A stretch of DNA of 64,000 bases, from assembly GCF_028288185.1 (NCBI RefSeq), contig NZ_JAQBOF010000040.1, forward strand, positions 62,001-126,000. Direction: 5' to 3'. This document shows, piece after piece, positions 43,607-52,658 of this stretch. The stretch's first letter is position 1. Each line of letters begins with the position of its first letter. This stretch comes from Mucilaginibacter sp. (GTDB lineage Bacteria > Bacteroidota > Bacteroidia > Sphingobacteriales > Sphingobacteriaceae). The notes beneath the pieces were generated by a model. The model saw only the letters and a list, made by a program, of their open reading frames with translations, did no database searches and was not told the DNA's origin. Position numbers and translations under genes: made by a program.

Positions 43607-44908
43607 TTAAAGTTCTTCATCGTGCTGACTAACGTCAAGGCCCAACAGCTCTTCTGCAGGTGTTACACGTAACGGGCTTATCATATCTGTTACTTTTAAC
43701 AGGATAAATGCACCTATAAATGCGAAAGCAGATACAGCAACCAATGCTATCAAGTGTTTAACAAATAAAGCGGTTTCGCCATAAAATAAGCCGTCTGCAC
43801 CTGCGCTGTTAACGCTTTTGGTAGCAAATACGCCTGTTAATAACATACCCGCCATGCCCCCAACACCGTGGCAAGGGAATACGTCCAATGTATCATCAAT
43901 ATTGGTTTTGCTTCTCCAGATCACTACCAGGTTACTAACTACTGCTGCAACTATACCTACTATTAATGAGCTTGATACTGTTACGAAACCTGCCGCCGGT
44001 GTTATGGCTACCAAACCTACAACTGCGCCTATACATGCGCCCATAGCTGATGGCTTTTTACCACGCAGGATATCAAAAAATACCCAGGCAATGGCAGCCG
44101 CGGCTGATGCAGTAGTTGTAGTAGCCAAAGCTGTTGAAGCTAATTCGTTGGCGCCTAATGCAGATCCTGCATTGAAACCAAACCAACCGAACCATAGTAA
44201 ACCTGTACCTAATATTACGTAGCTGATACGTGCTGGTGTGTGTGACGCTGGTATCTCATTACGTTTTTTAAGGTATAATGCCGAAGCCAAAGCAGCCCAA
44301 CCTGCAGACATGTGTACAACTGTACCGCCTGCAAAATCCAATACACCCATTTTAAAGAAGAAACCTTCGGGATGCCAGGTTGCGTGGGCAAGCGGCGCGT
44401 ATATAAATACTATAAATAAGGTGATGAATATCAAATATGAGTTAAAGCGGATACGCTCTGCAAATGCTCCTGTTATTAACGCCGGTGTAATTACCGCGAA
44501 TTTTAACTGGAACATAGCAAACAAGATAACCGGGATAGTGCCCCATGGTACGCCCAGCGTATTTTGCATCATAAAAAATGATTTAGGGTTGCCTATCAAC
44601 CCCCAGCCGCCAACGTCCTCGCCAAAGGCAAGGCTAAAGCCAAATACTACCCAGATAATAGTGATCAAGCCCATACAAACAAAACTCTGCAGCATGGTAG
44701 AGATCACATTCTTTTTTTGAACCATGCCGCCGTAAAAAAACGCCAGTCCGGGTGTCATTAATAATACCAAAGCTGTTGATATCAGCAACCAGGCTGTGTC
44801 GGCTTTGTCTATAGGTGTTTTTGCAGCTGGTGCTACTACAGCGCCCGGAAACGCGAACGCGAGGGCCACTACAATAATAAGGATGCCAAATGGTACAAAT
44901 TTTTTCAT
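43607..44908 (-). CDS. amtB: Ammonium transporter AmtB
   Basis: A 433-residue inner-membrane ammonium channel of the Amt/Mep/Rh family. A hydrophobic N-terminal signal or membrane span (MKKFVPFGILIIVVALAFAF) precedes the body; key stretches are DTAWLLISTALVLLMTPGLAFFYGG, VLDFAGGTVVHMSAGWAALA, GFNAGSALGANELASTALATT and HGVGGMAGMLLTGVFA, which contain the pore histidines and the conserved Asp. Length and motif set match typical bacterial AmtB. No glnK lies next to it here. Its 600-bp upstream region is unusual (see the leader features). Confidence 0.96.
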   Translation of the reverse strand: MKKFVPFGILIIVVALAFAFPGAVVAPAAKTPIDKADTAWLLISTALVLLMTPGLAFFYGGMVQKKNVISTMLQSFVCMGLITIIWVVFGFSLAFGEDVGGWGLIGNPKSFFMMQNTLGVPWGTIPVILFAMFQLKFAVITPALITGAFAERIRFNSYLIFITLFIVFIYAPLAHATWHPEGFFFKMGVLDFAGGTVVHMSAGWAALASALYLKKRNEIPASHTPARISYVILGTGLLWFGWFGFNAGSALGANELASTALATTTTASAAAAIAWVFFDILRGKKPSAMGACIGAVVGLVAITPAAGFVTVSSSLIVGIVAAVVSNLVVIWRSKTNIDDTLDVFPCHGVGGMAGMLLTGVFATKSVNSAGADGLFYGETALFVKHLIALVAVSAFAFIGAFILLKVTDMISPLRVTPAEELLGLDVSQHDEEL

Positions 44909-44950
44909 GTTGAAAATTGTTAAAGTGATTAATTAAAATGCTGGTTAGAG

Positions 44951-45114
44951 AAACTATGATTGCAGATATAGCAAAAACAGATGCTCGCGGCGTTGGCCGG
45001 CATCAAATGCCAATACATGAAAATGTCCGGATGAGGATGATAGTACCGATGGCACTGCACCAAATAACAGACCCGATGAGGGTTGTTGAATGAAATTTTT
45101 GACAATCATAGTTT
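44951..45114 (-). promoter_or_regulatory. amtB leader bounded by a perfect 12-bp inverted repeat (candidate structured RNA)
   Basis: AAACTATGATTG (44951-44962) and CAATCATAGTTT (45103-45114) pair perfectly across 140 bp. Within are three small stems: ACCC/GGGT (45071-45083), GTACC/GGCAC with a wobble (45043-45055) and GGCAT/ATGCC (44999-45011). A closing stem around small hairpins is the layout of a multibranched leader RNA, about 40 bases before the amtB start. The same interval encloses a 51-codon ORF, and a mobile palindromic element is an alternative. No folding was computed. Confidence 0.45.
44954..45109 (-). CDS. Candidate 51-residue leader ORF upstream of amtB
   Basis: An ATG-started ORF in the amtB leader, with start and stop lying inside the two arms of the 12-bp inverted repeat. 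The sequence begins MIVKNFIQQPSSGLLFGAV and ends HLFLLYLQS; it has no recognised domain. It is co-oriented with amtB and ends 45 bp before it, so a leader-peptide role is possible, but a chance ORF cannot be excluded. Confidence 0.25.
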   Translation of the reverse strand: MIVKNFIQQPSSGLLFGAVPSVLSSSSGHFHVLAFDAGQRREHLFLLYLQS

Positions 45115-45473
45115 GAAGGTTAAATAAATTGAGTTGAAATGAATTAAGTGCCGGTTTGGCGCGTAATTATTTAACAAAATGTTAAAAAACTATAAAGAAC
45201 GCTATGATTTGATCGATTGCTTTTGCTAAAGTAGTAATATGTTTTAATTATCCTATAAAAATTAATAAAAAAACCGCAATAAATTATAAAATGTAATTTT
45301 TTTAAGCCGATTTATATATAAATATCATAAATAAAGGACAGTTGATTTGGTTTGTGTGCGATAGGGCGGGTAATTTATATGCAATTATCCATATTATGTA
45401 AAATAATATATTGCCAATTGCAATAATTAAGATAGTTGTGTTTGGTTGTCGCTAAAAAATAAAAGCAATACAC
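45115..45473. other. AT-rich gap upstream of the amtB leader
   Basis: Very AT-rich, with no open frame of note. Reading leftward, TACTTTAG (near 45233-45226, one base off TAnnTTTG) is the only promoter-like element I can see. If used, the amtB leader would exceed 300 nt. No repeat or second gene was found. Confidence 0.35.
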
Positions 45474-45497
45474 ACAAAAAAGCCGCTTAACGCGGCT
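45474..45497 (-). terminator. Terminator of the ileS-traR/dksA-lspA operon
   Basis: Hairpin AGCCGC-TTAAC-GCGGCT followed by T residues when read leftward, 27 bp beyond the lspA stop. Confidence 0.88.
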
Positions 45498-45523
45498 CTA
45501 TGTATTTTATATAGAAAAATGGG

Positions 45524-46129
45524 TTATTCTTCCACCATTTCGTTGTTGGGAGCGCTTTGTTCCGGCACTTCCTGTTTAAAATAGTGTTTCTGGAAGATCA
45601 GTATCAGGATAACACCTATTGATATAGATGCATCGGCCAGGTTAAATACCGGGCGGAAAAACATGTAATCCTGCCCGCCCCAAACCGGTACCCAGTTAGG
45701 GAACACGCCTGATATTAGCGGGAAATAAAACATATCTATAACACGGCCATGAAACAAGGGCGCATAATGATAAACCACACCATAAAACGTAGAGTCAATA
45801 ATATTACCAATAGCGCCTGCCAATATCAGCGCGCCATTCATTATTAAGCCGCGATGGTATTTATGCTTAATTAAATAAACAATGCCGTACCCTATAGCTA
45901 TTACCGCAACAATGCGGAACAGCGTTAAAGCCAGTTTGCCCCAATCGCCACCAAGTTCCATGCCGAAGGCCATGCCGTTGTTTTCGGTATAGTGCAGCAT
46001 GCCACGGTCGCCCAGGAATTTAATTTCCTCGCCCTGGTACATATGGAACTTAACCCATATTTTAATGAGCTGATCGGCAATGATAATTAGTAAAGCGGTT
46101 AAAAAAGGTTTGGTATAAACAGCCTTCAT
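45524..46129 (-). CDS. lspA: Lipoprotein signal peptidase LspA
   Basis: An inner-membrane aspartyl peptidase that removes the signal peptide of diacylglyceryl-modified prolipoproteins. Four membrane spans are visible. The catalytic aspartates are in GNIIDSTFYGVV and FNLADASISIGV; the N-terminal motif IADQLIKIWVKFHM and NNGMAFGMEL match the family. The 201-residue length is slightly longer than the E. coli protein because of C-terminal and inter-span insertions. It is directly adjacent to the upstream gene (TAAATG). Confidence 0.95.
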   Translation of the reverse strand: MKAVYTKPFLTALLIIIADQLIKIWVKFHMYQGEEIKFLGDRGMLHYTENNGMAFGMELGGDWGKLALTLFRIVAVIAIGYGIVYLIKHKYHRGLIMNGALILAGAIGNIIDSTFYGVVYHYAPLFHGRVIDMFYFPLISGVFPNWVPVWGGQDYMFFRPVFNLADASISIGVILILIFQKHYFKQEVPEQSAPNNEMVEE

Positions 46130-46513
46130 TTATTGCTTTAATTTAGCTTCCATGGTCATCGTAGTGTGCGGTACTGCACGCAAACGCTCTTTAGGTATTA
46201 GTTTACCACTCTCGCGGCAAATACCGTAAGTTTTATTTTCAATACGCACTAAAGCGGCTTCTAATTGCTCAATAAATTTTTTCTGACGTGCAGCCAGTTG
46301 ATTGATCTGCTCTTTCTCTAAAGTTGCCGATCCATCTTCCAGTGTTTTATAAGTACCTGCAGTGTCATCGGTACCGTTAGCATTTGGCGAACTTAAAGAA
46401 GTTGCCAAGGCATTTAACTCTTCTTTAGCGCTTGCTAATTTATCTAATAATAGATCTTTAAATTCTTTCAACTCAGAATCACTATATCTGGTCTTTTCGT
46501 TTTCTACTTTCAT
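46130..46513 (-). CDS. TraR/DksA-family protein without a complete zinc finger
   Basis: A 127-residue DksA/TraR-type protein. The N-terminal helices form a coiled coil (LKEFKDLLLDKLASAKEELN ... IEQLEAALVRIENKTYG). Only one cysteine remains, in GICRESGKLIPKERLRAVPH, where the usual C4 zinc finger would be; the flanking residues still match. Many Bacteroidota members of this group share such loss, so it may act as a structural DksA relative without zinc. It likely binds RNA polymerase through its secondary channel, an inference. It sits between ileS and lspA with zero or one-base gaps. Confidence 0.85.
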   Translation of the reverse strand: MKVENEKTRYSDSELKEFKDLLLDKLASAKEELNALATSLSSPNANGTDDTAGTYKTLEDGSATLEKEQINQLAARQKKFIEQLEAALVRIENKTYGICRESGKLIPKERLRAVPHTTMTMEAKLKQ

Positions 46514-49500
46514 TTATACTTTATTAATAGCAATAATTATTTCGTTATCTTCAATAGTAGCTGTTTCACCTTCATTTAACTGATTATCAAGCACAATGCT
46601 GTCAGCTAAAATTTCGGCGCAAATATATGATAAATTATTATTTAGGGCACGGCTAATAAATGAATGATCTGTAAGCCTGACAGTTATTCTGTCGGTTACT
46701 TCAAATCCCTTGCTTTTGCGCAGATTCTGTATACGGTTTATCAATTCGCGGGATATTCCCTCCTCCTTCAACTCTTCGGTAAGGGTAACATCTAAAGCCA
46801 CGGTTAGTTTGCCTAAATTTGCTACCTGCCATCCGGGGACATCTTCTGCAATAATTTCAACGTCAGCCGGGAGTATCAAATACTTAGTATCAAGTATCGG
46901 GATTTCTCCTTTTTCTTCCAACTCAGCTATATCTTCCTGTGTAAAATTATTTATCACTTCTGCCACAACCTTCATATCCTTACCCACTTTGGCGCCTAAT
47001 GCTTTAAAGTTTGGTTTGATCTTCTTTTTTATAAAGCCGGCAGTGTCGGTAATATACTCTATATCCTTGATATTGGTTTCGGACAGTATCAGCTCTTTAA
47101 TCTGGTCAACCTGGTTTTTAAAGCCTTTATCCAGTATCGGCAATAATATTTTACTTAATGGCTGCCTAACATTAATACCCACCTTTTTACGCAGCGATAA
47201 TACTAATGACGATATATCCTGCGCCATTTGCATACGCTCTTCCAGCCTGGCATTTACCAAAGCTTGGTTATACTCGGGGAAATAAGCCAAATGCACTGAT
47301 TCAAATGCCTCTTTTTTGGTGATGCTATTCAGATCGGTATATAAACGCTCTGCAAAGAACGGCGCGATAGGCGACATCAGCTTAGCTACCGTAGTTAAGC
47401 AGGTATATAACGTTTGATATGCAGAAAGCTTATCAGCCGAGTTGTCTGATTTCCAGAAACGGCGGCGGCTTAACCTAACAAACCAGTTACTTAAATTAAT
47501 ATCGACAAAATCCTGTATAGCCCGGGCCGCTTTGGTAGGCTCAAAATCAGCATAAAAATCGTCAACCTCTTTGGTCAGGGTATTTAATAGCGATATGATC
47601 CACTGGTCAATTTCCGGGCGATCATTTATGACTATTTCAGCTTCGCTGTATTTAAACTTATCAATATTGGCATACATCACAAAGAATGTATAGGTATTAT
47701 AAAGCGTACCGAAGAATTTCCGGCGAACCTCATCTATGCCATCAACATTAAATTTCAAATTATCCCATGGCGCGGCATTGCTTATCATGTACCAGCGTGG
47801 CGCATCGGCGCCAAACTGCTCAATGGTAGCAAACGGATCAACGCCATTGCCTAAACGTTTAGACATTTTGTTGCCGTTTTTATCCAGCACCAAACCGTTT
47901 GATATGACGTTTTTAAACGCTACACCTTTATTGCCAACCTCGGCATTGATCTCTTTTATCTCATCACTAGCCTCGCTTAGCATAACGGCTATGGCATGCA
48001 GCGTAAAGAACCAGCCACGGGTTTGGTCGACACCTTCGGCTATAAAATCAGCCGGGTAGGAGTTTTTAAATTCTTCTTTATTCTCGAACGGGAAATGCCA
48101 TTGCGCGTAAGGCATGGCGCCGCTATCAAACCAAACGTCAATCAAATCCAACTCGCGGTACATTGGCTTGCCTGTTGATGATACCAATATCACATCATCC
48201 ACGTAAGGCCTATGCATATCTTCCAGCACAAAACCTTTGGGCATTAAGCCTACGGCGATAGATTTTTGGATCTCGGTATTCAGGTCAGCAATCGAGCCGA
48301 TGCAAAGTTCCTCGCCGCCATCTTCCTCGCGCCAGATAGGTAGTGGTGTACCCCAATAGCGTGAGCGCGACAGGTTCCAATCCACCAAATTCTCCAGCCA
48401 GTTACCAAAGCGGCCCGTTCCGGTCGATTCTGGTTTCCAGTTGATGGTTTTGTTCAGCTCTACCATTTTATCCTTAACGGCGGTGGTTTTGATGAACCAA
48501 CTATCTAACGGATAATATAAAATAGGCTCATCACTGCGCCAAGAGTGTGGATAGCTGTGTTCGTATTTCTTAACATCGAACGCTTTGTTCTCGGTTTTTA
48601 ATTTTATGGAGATGAGTACGTCCGTTGGTTTAAAACCATCAACTGCGCGTTCAGCATCGCTGTAATATTCTTCTTTAACGTAGTAGCCTGCAAAATCTGT
48701 TACTTCATCAACAAACTTACCTTGCTTATTAACTAACGGTACGTCTTTTCCTGCTTCGTCCTTCACCATTACGGCAGGTACGCCTGCTTCTTTAGCTGCT
48801 CTAAAGTCATCCGCGCCAAACGTTGGTGCAATATGTACTATACCCGTACCATCCTCGGTAGTAACAAAATCGCCTGCAATAACACGGAAACCGTTTTCCT
48901 CCAAGTCGCTATTAGTTACATAAGGCATCAATTGCTCATAATGCAATCCAACTAATTCGGACCCCTTAAAAGTTCCTTTTATTGCCCATGGGATTAGTTT
49001 ATCGCCGGCTTTATAATCGGCAAACGAAGTGTTTTCGCCATCTGCTTTAAATAATTTAGCAACCAGATCCTTAGCCAATACTACCGTGATAGGCTCGAAA
49101 GTATAAGGATTAAAAGTTGCTATTTTAACGTAGCTAATCTTTTCACCAACTGCTAGCGCGCTGTTTGATGGCAAGGTCCACGGGGTGGTGGTCCAGGCTA
49201 ATATAAACAGATCAGTATTGATGTCACTATATAAAAACTCCGAATCCTTATCCCGTTTAACTTTAAACTGCGCAGTTATGGTGGTATCCTTCACCATTTT
49301 ATAAGTGCCCGGCTGGTTCAACTCGTGCGAGCTTAGTCCGGTACCCGATTTTGGCGAGTATGGCTGTATGGTATAACCTTTATATAAAAATCCTTTGGCA
49401 TGCAATTGTTTCAATATCCACCAAAGCGATTCAATGTATTTGTTTTCGTAAGTAACATAAGGGTGCTCCAAGTCGACCCAGTAGCCCATCTTTTCGGTAA

Positions 49501-49897
49501 GGTCGTTCCAGATATCGGTATAGCGCATTACCTCTTTGCGGCAGGCATCATTATATTCTTTTACGGTGATCTTTTTGCCGATGTCGTCTTTGGTTATTCC
49601 TAAGGCCTTCTCAACAGCTAGCTCAATAGGCAGGCCGTGAGTGTCCCAGCCACCTTTGCGTTTAACCTGATAGCCTTTAAGCGTCTTGTAGCGGCAAAAA
49701 ATATCCTTAATGGCGCGGGCCATTACGTGATGGATGCCGGGCATGCCATTAGCACTTGGCGGGCCCTCATAAAATGTATATGGGTTATCGGCAGGGCGGC
49801 TGCTGATGCTTTTTTCGAAGATGTTATTCTCTTTCCAAAACTCCAGTACGTCTTTACCCGTTTGCGATAAATTTAATTGCTTATATTCCTTGTACAT
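46514..49897 (-). CDS. ileS: Isoleucine--tRNA ligase
   Basis: A class I synthetase charging tRNA-Ile, 1127 residues from the chosen start. The HIGH-type motif is GMPGIHHVMAR, the editing domain follows (about 200-420), and the KMSKS-type loop is GNKMSKRLGN. Length and motifs resemble the long eukaryote-like (type 2) IleS found in Bacteroidota. An in-frame ATG exists six codons upstream, but MYKEYKQLNL is the more family-like start. It heads the operon ileS, traR/dksA-like, lspA. Confidence 0.97.
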   Translation of the reverse strand: MYKEYKQLNLSQTGKDVLEFWKENNIFEKSISSRPADNPYTFYEGPPSANGMPGIHHVMARAIKDIFCRYKTLKGYQVKRKGGWDTHGLPIELAVEKALGITKDDIGKKITVKEYNDACRKEVMRYTDIWNDLTEKMGYWVDLEHPYVTYENKYIESLWWILKQLHAKGFLYKGYTIQPYSPKSGTGLSSHELNQPGTYKMVKDTTITAQFKVKRDKDSEFLYSDINTDLFILAWTTTPWTLPSNSALAVGEKISYVKIATFNPYTFEPITVVLAKDLVAKLFKADGENTSFADYKAGDKLIPWAIKGTFKGSELVGLHYEQLMPYVTNSDLEENGFRVIAGDFVTTEDGTGIVHIAPTFGADDFRAAKEAGVPAVMVKDEAGKDVPLVNKQGKFVDEVTDFAGYYVKEEYYSDAERAVDGFKPTDVLISIKLKTENKAFDVKKYEHSYPHSWRSDEPILYYPLDSWFIKTTAVKDKMVELNKTINWKPESTGTGRFGNWLENLVDWNLSRSRYWGTPLPIWREEDGGEELCIGSIADLNTEIQKSIAVGLMPKGFVLEDMHRPYVDDVILVSSTGKPMYRELDLIDVWFDSGAMPYAQWHFPFENKEEFKNSYPADFIAEGVDQTRGWFFTLHAIAVMLSEASDEIKEINAEVGNKGVAFKNVISNGLVLDKNGNKMSKRLGNGVDPFATIEQFGADAPRWYMISNAAPWDNLKFNVDGIDEVRRKFFGTLYNTYTFFVMYANIDKFKYSEAEIVINDRPEIDQWIISLLNTLTKEVDDFYADFEPTKAARAIQDFVDINLSNWFVRLSRRRFWKSDNSADKLSAYQTLYTCLTTVAKLMSPIAPFFAERLYTDLNSITKKEAFESVHLAYFPEYNQALVNARLEERMQMAQDISSLVLSLRKKVGINVRQPLSKILLPILDKGFKNQVDQIKELILSETNIKDIEYITDTAGFIKKKIKPNFKALGAKVGKDMKVVAEVINNFTQEDIAELEEKGEIPILDTKYLILPADVEIIAEDVPGWQVANLGKLTVALDVTLTEELKEEGISRELINRIQNLRKSKGFEVTDRITVRLTDHSFISRALNNNLSYICAEILADSIVLDNQLNEGETATIEDNEIIIAINKV

Positions 49898-49928
49898 TAG
49901 CCTATTACACCTCAAATTTTAGAGGTTG

Positions 49929-49936
49929 CAAAAGTA
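49929..49936 (-). promoter_or_regulatory. ileS -7 promoter element (TACTTTTG)
   Basis: Reading leftward, TACTTTTG is a perfect TAnnTTTG. It lies 31 bp before the preferred ATG, leaving a leader of about 25 nt with a small CCTC..GAGG hairpin; the upstream alternative ATG would have almost no leader. No good TTG -33 box is visible. Confidence 0.5.
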
Positions 49937-50028
49937 CGGAATTTAGTATGAAAAAGCATATATTTTGAGGATGAAATTATAGCGTATGATACTAAAACGA
50001 CAAAATCCTCTCTTCGCGCAGCAAAGCT

Positions 50029-50290
50029 ACTATGTGTACACATATATTAACCTCACCAGAGGTTTTAGAACTTGCTCCGTTAGGAGCAAAAGCTCGGTAG
50101 AAAATAGTTTAAAAGTTATCCTTTCGCTCCGTAGGTGCGAAATCTGACGCACGGATCTTATTCAAGCGGGTTGGTCGGCTTTTCGATGTACAAGTAATGT
50201 ACCTACGGCACATAATGATTGCTTACTTTTATTTCTACCGACCTTAAACCCCTCTGGGGTTTTGCCTGCAAGATGTATATACACGGTAGT
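50029..50290. repeat. 260-bp nested palindromic element
   Basis: An element with imperfect terminal inverted repeats (TACTATGTGTACACAT at the left, ATGTATATACACGGTAGT at the right). Moving inward are AACCTC-ACCA-GAGGTT facing AACCCC-TCT-GGGGTT, then TCGGTAGAAA facing TTTCTACCGA, then TGCTCC-GTTA-GGAGCA, TCGC..GCGA and GTAC..GTAC hairpins. There is no ORF, so it looks like a non-autonomous mobile or structural repeat. It fills most of the gap between ileS and the next gene. Confidence 0.75.
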
Positions 50291-50360
50291 GAGGGGAGGC
50301 CTTTGTCACTTTATCCAATTTTCATATATTTATATTGCCAAATAAGTCTTTACAAGCACT

Positions 50361-52247
50361 ATGATACGACATAAATTTTACCGGTATATAATGGTACTTA
50401 TAGCCCTGCCTTTTTATGCATCGGCGCAAAACAGCAATAATTTTAAAGCAACCGACCGTTTTTTTGGTGTGCATTTTGATTTTCATGCCAACCCGGATAC
50501 GCGCGGAATTGGCAAAACCCTCAAGGTCGAAGACGTAGGCGATCTACTGGACAAAGTTAAGCCCGATTATATACAGGTAGATACCAAGGGACATCCCGGT
50601 ATATCAAGCTACCCCACCACGGTAGGCGTGGCCGCGCCTGATATTGTGCAGGACCCGTTAAGAATTTTTAGGGACGAAACCGCTAAAAGAGGTATCGGTT
50701 TATTTTCGCATTTCTCGGGAGTGTTGGATGCTCAAGCGGTTAAGGACCATCCCGATTGGGGGCGTATAAATGCTAATGGCCAACCGGATAAAGGTGCTAC
50801 ATCCATATTTGGCAAGTATGCCGATGATTATTTTATTCCGCAGATAAACGAGCTAAGCAGTAAGTACCATATTAACGGTGTTTGGGTTGATGGCGAGTGC
50901 TGGGCATTGCAAAATGATTATTCGCCTGCGGCGATAGCGGCTTACAAGAAATATAGCGGTAAAGACCAGGTTCCACATTCGGGAAGGGATGCCGATTGGG
51001 CAGCGTACAAGCAATTTACGCGTTATTCTTTTCATCAATATTTAACGCATTATATTAACGCCGTACATAAATTTAACCCCAAGCTGATCGTCACCAGTAA
51101 TTGGTCATTCTCGTCATTTATGCCGGGTAAGGTTGACGCGCCGGTTGATTACCTGTCCGGTGATTTTGTAAGCGATGCCGTGCCTGATGTAGAATTTGAA
51201 GCCCGCGCCCTGGCTCCGCAAGGCAAACCATGGGATCTGATGGCCTGGGGATTTATGAATGATAAAAACGGTAAAGGCTTTTTCTGGAAAAGCGCACTAC
51301 AATTAGAGCAAAAGGCCGCGCTGGTATTAGCACAAGGCGGCGGCTACCAGGTTTATATCCCCCAAAACCGGGACGCTTCGTTGCAATTAAATACAGTACC
51401 TATGCTGACAGAAGTTTCGGCCTTTTGCCGTGAGCGTAAGGCTTATTGCTATGAAAGCACTCCCATACCGCAGGTGGCACTATTGTTATCAGAGGATGGG
51501 CATTATAACGAGTCGCCGGGCATATTTGAGAACGGGCAGGGGGGCAACAACAATGTTAAAGGTATGTTGGCTATGCTGCTAAACTCGCAATACAGTGTGC
51601 AATTATTACAGGAACATCATTTACAAAACTCATTATCTAAATACCCGGTCTTAGTTATTACGGAGTGGAAAAAACTTTCGCCGGAGTTTATAACTAAAGT
51701 TGAAAATTATGTACAACAAGGCGGCAAGGTCTTAGCTATTGGCGATGGGCACCTGTTTACCAAAATGTTGCCTGATAACACCATGGCCGATAAAAACAAC
51801 ATAGCCGGGTTAACAGTACGTGCCCATGTTTATGGCAAAGGTACTATTGCTTGTATTGATGATAATATATCGCTTAAATACTTAAAAACCGGCAACGATA
51901 CTTTGCGCCTGGCTGTTGCCGGGATCGTGACTAAGTTGTTCGCTGATCCTAAAGTAACCGTTACGGGATCAGCCAAAGTTCATGTTACTATAAATACCAA
52001 AGGCAAGTCTACCCTGATCCATTTGGTAAATGTGAACGATCATTTTGATGTTTTAAGTAATAACCAGCTTGATTTTAAACTGCCTGCAATAACCAATCAG
52101 CTAAACATCTCTGTAACTACCGCCAAACCGCGCGCCATAAAATTACAACCGGCAAATACAGATGTACCTTTTACTTATGTAAATGGGGTTGCGAGGTTTA
52201 GCGTGCCGGGGGTAGAGGTTTATTCGATTGTGGAACTGGTTAAATAA
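50361..52247 (+). CDS. Exported glycosyl-hydrolase-like protein (alpha-amylase/fucosidase-type barrel)
   Basis: A 628-residue exported protein. Signal peptide ends SAQ near residue 23. Residues 30-330 look like a TIM barrel of the uncharacterised glycosyl hydrolase-like group: RFFGVHFDFHANPDTRGIG, PDYIQVDTKGHPG, RGIGLFSHFSGVLD, INGVWVDGECWALQNDY (candidate acids D and E) and VTSNWSFSSFMPG. From 345 onwards are a glutamine-amidotransferase-like region (PVLVITEWKKLSPEFI, QGGKVLAIGDG) and a beta-rich C terminus. Related proteins include alpha-L-fucosidase relatives; the substrate is not known. It stands alone, downstream of the palindromic element. Confidence 0.78.
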   Translation: MIRHKFYRYIMVLIALPFYASAQNSNNFKATDRFFGVHFDFHANPDTRGIGKTLKVEDVGDLLDKVKPDYIQVDTKGHPGISSYPTTVGVAAPDIVQDPLRIFRDETAKRGIGLFSHFSGVLDAQAVKDHPDWGRINANGQPDKGATSIFGKYADDYFIPQINELSSKYHINGVWVDGECWALQNDYSPAAIAAYKKYSGKDQVPHSGRDADWAAYKQFTRYSFHQYLTHYINAVHKFNPKLIVTSNWSFSSFMPGKVDAPVDYLSGDFVSDAVPDVEFEARALAPQGKPWDLMAWGFMNDKNGKGFFWKSALQLEQKAALVLAQGGGYQVYIPQNRDASLQLNTVPMLTEVSAFCRERKAYCYESTPIPQVALLLSEDGHYNESPGIFENGQGGNNNVKGMLAMLLNSQYSVQLLQEHHLQNSLSKYPVLVITEWKKLSPEFITKVENYVQQGGKVLAIGDGHLFTKMLPDNTMADKNNIAGLTVRAHVYGKGTIACIDDNISLKYLKTGNDTLRLAVAGIVTKLFADPKVTVTGSAKVHVTINTKGKSTLIHLVNVNDHFDVLSNNQLDFKLPAITNQLNISVTTAKPRAIKLQPANTDVPFTYVNGVARFSVPGVEVYSIVELVK

Positions 52248-52464
52248 TTAAAAACAAATTCTCTTTACCGCTTGCGGCGGAAAGAGGGAGTTCAAATCAC
52301 CGCCACCATTTAACCGGCAACTTTTTTGTATATTGTAGCATCCTGATATTATCTGACGCTTAATAAAGCAAATCGAATATTGATATTTTATTTTCGCCAA
52401 AAATTTAATAAAAGTTCTTTGATTTTTATTAAATGAGCTGATTACTAGTCTTTAATGTGAAAAA
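52248..52464. other. Gap before repeat array B
   Basis: Contains a weak hairpin CTCTTTACCGC..GCGG..AAAGAG (about 52261-52286) that may end the preceding gene, and a perfect 10-bp inverted repeat TTTAATAAAA (52404-52413) / TTTTATTAAA (52424-52433). No ORF or consensus promoter is visible. Confidence 0.5.
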
Positions 52465-52632
52465 ATTACTACCGGCATGAGCTTTGATACCCGAAAAATT
52501 GTTAAAATTACTACCAGCATTAAGTCTAATACTAGAAAAGCGCCTCAAATTACTACCGGCATTAGGCCCAATACCCGGAAAACGGCAATTTTTACTACCG
52601 GCAAAAGTCTTAACACCGGTGTGATTGCAAGT
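52465..52632 (+). repeat. 42-bp tandem repeat array B (four units)
   Basis: Units start at 52465, 52507, 52549 and 52591, again exactly 42 bp apart, and share the ATTACTACCGGCAT start and AATACCCG core with array A at 1351-1518. The last unit (TTTACTACCGGCAAAA) matches the third unit of array A. The array ends 26 bp before dgkA. The frame across it encodes a 14-residue periodic peptide (ITTGIRPNTRK), but array A has stop codons in that frame, so coding is unlikely. Confidence 0.85.
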
Positions 52633-52658
52633 CGTGGCTTTTCAGTAAATTTGATGCA

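Noticed and set aside
44238..44720. 160-residue rightward ORF inside amtB
   Set aside because: It lies antisense to the membrane-spanning core of a conserved transporter.
44954..45109. Calling the amtB leader ORF a definite gene
   Set aside because: It is short and unconserved as far as I can see; kept only as a low-confidence candidate.
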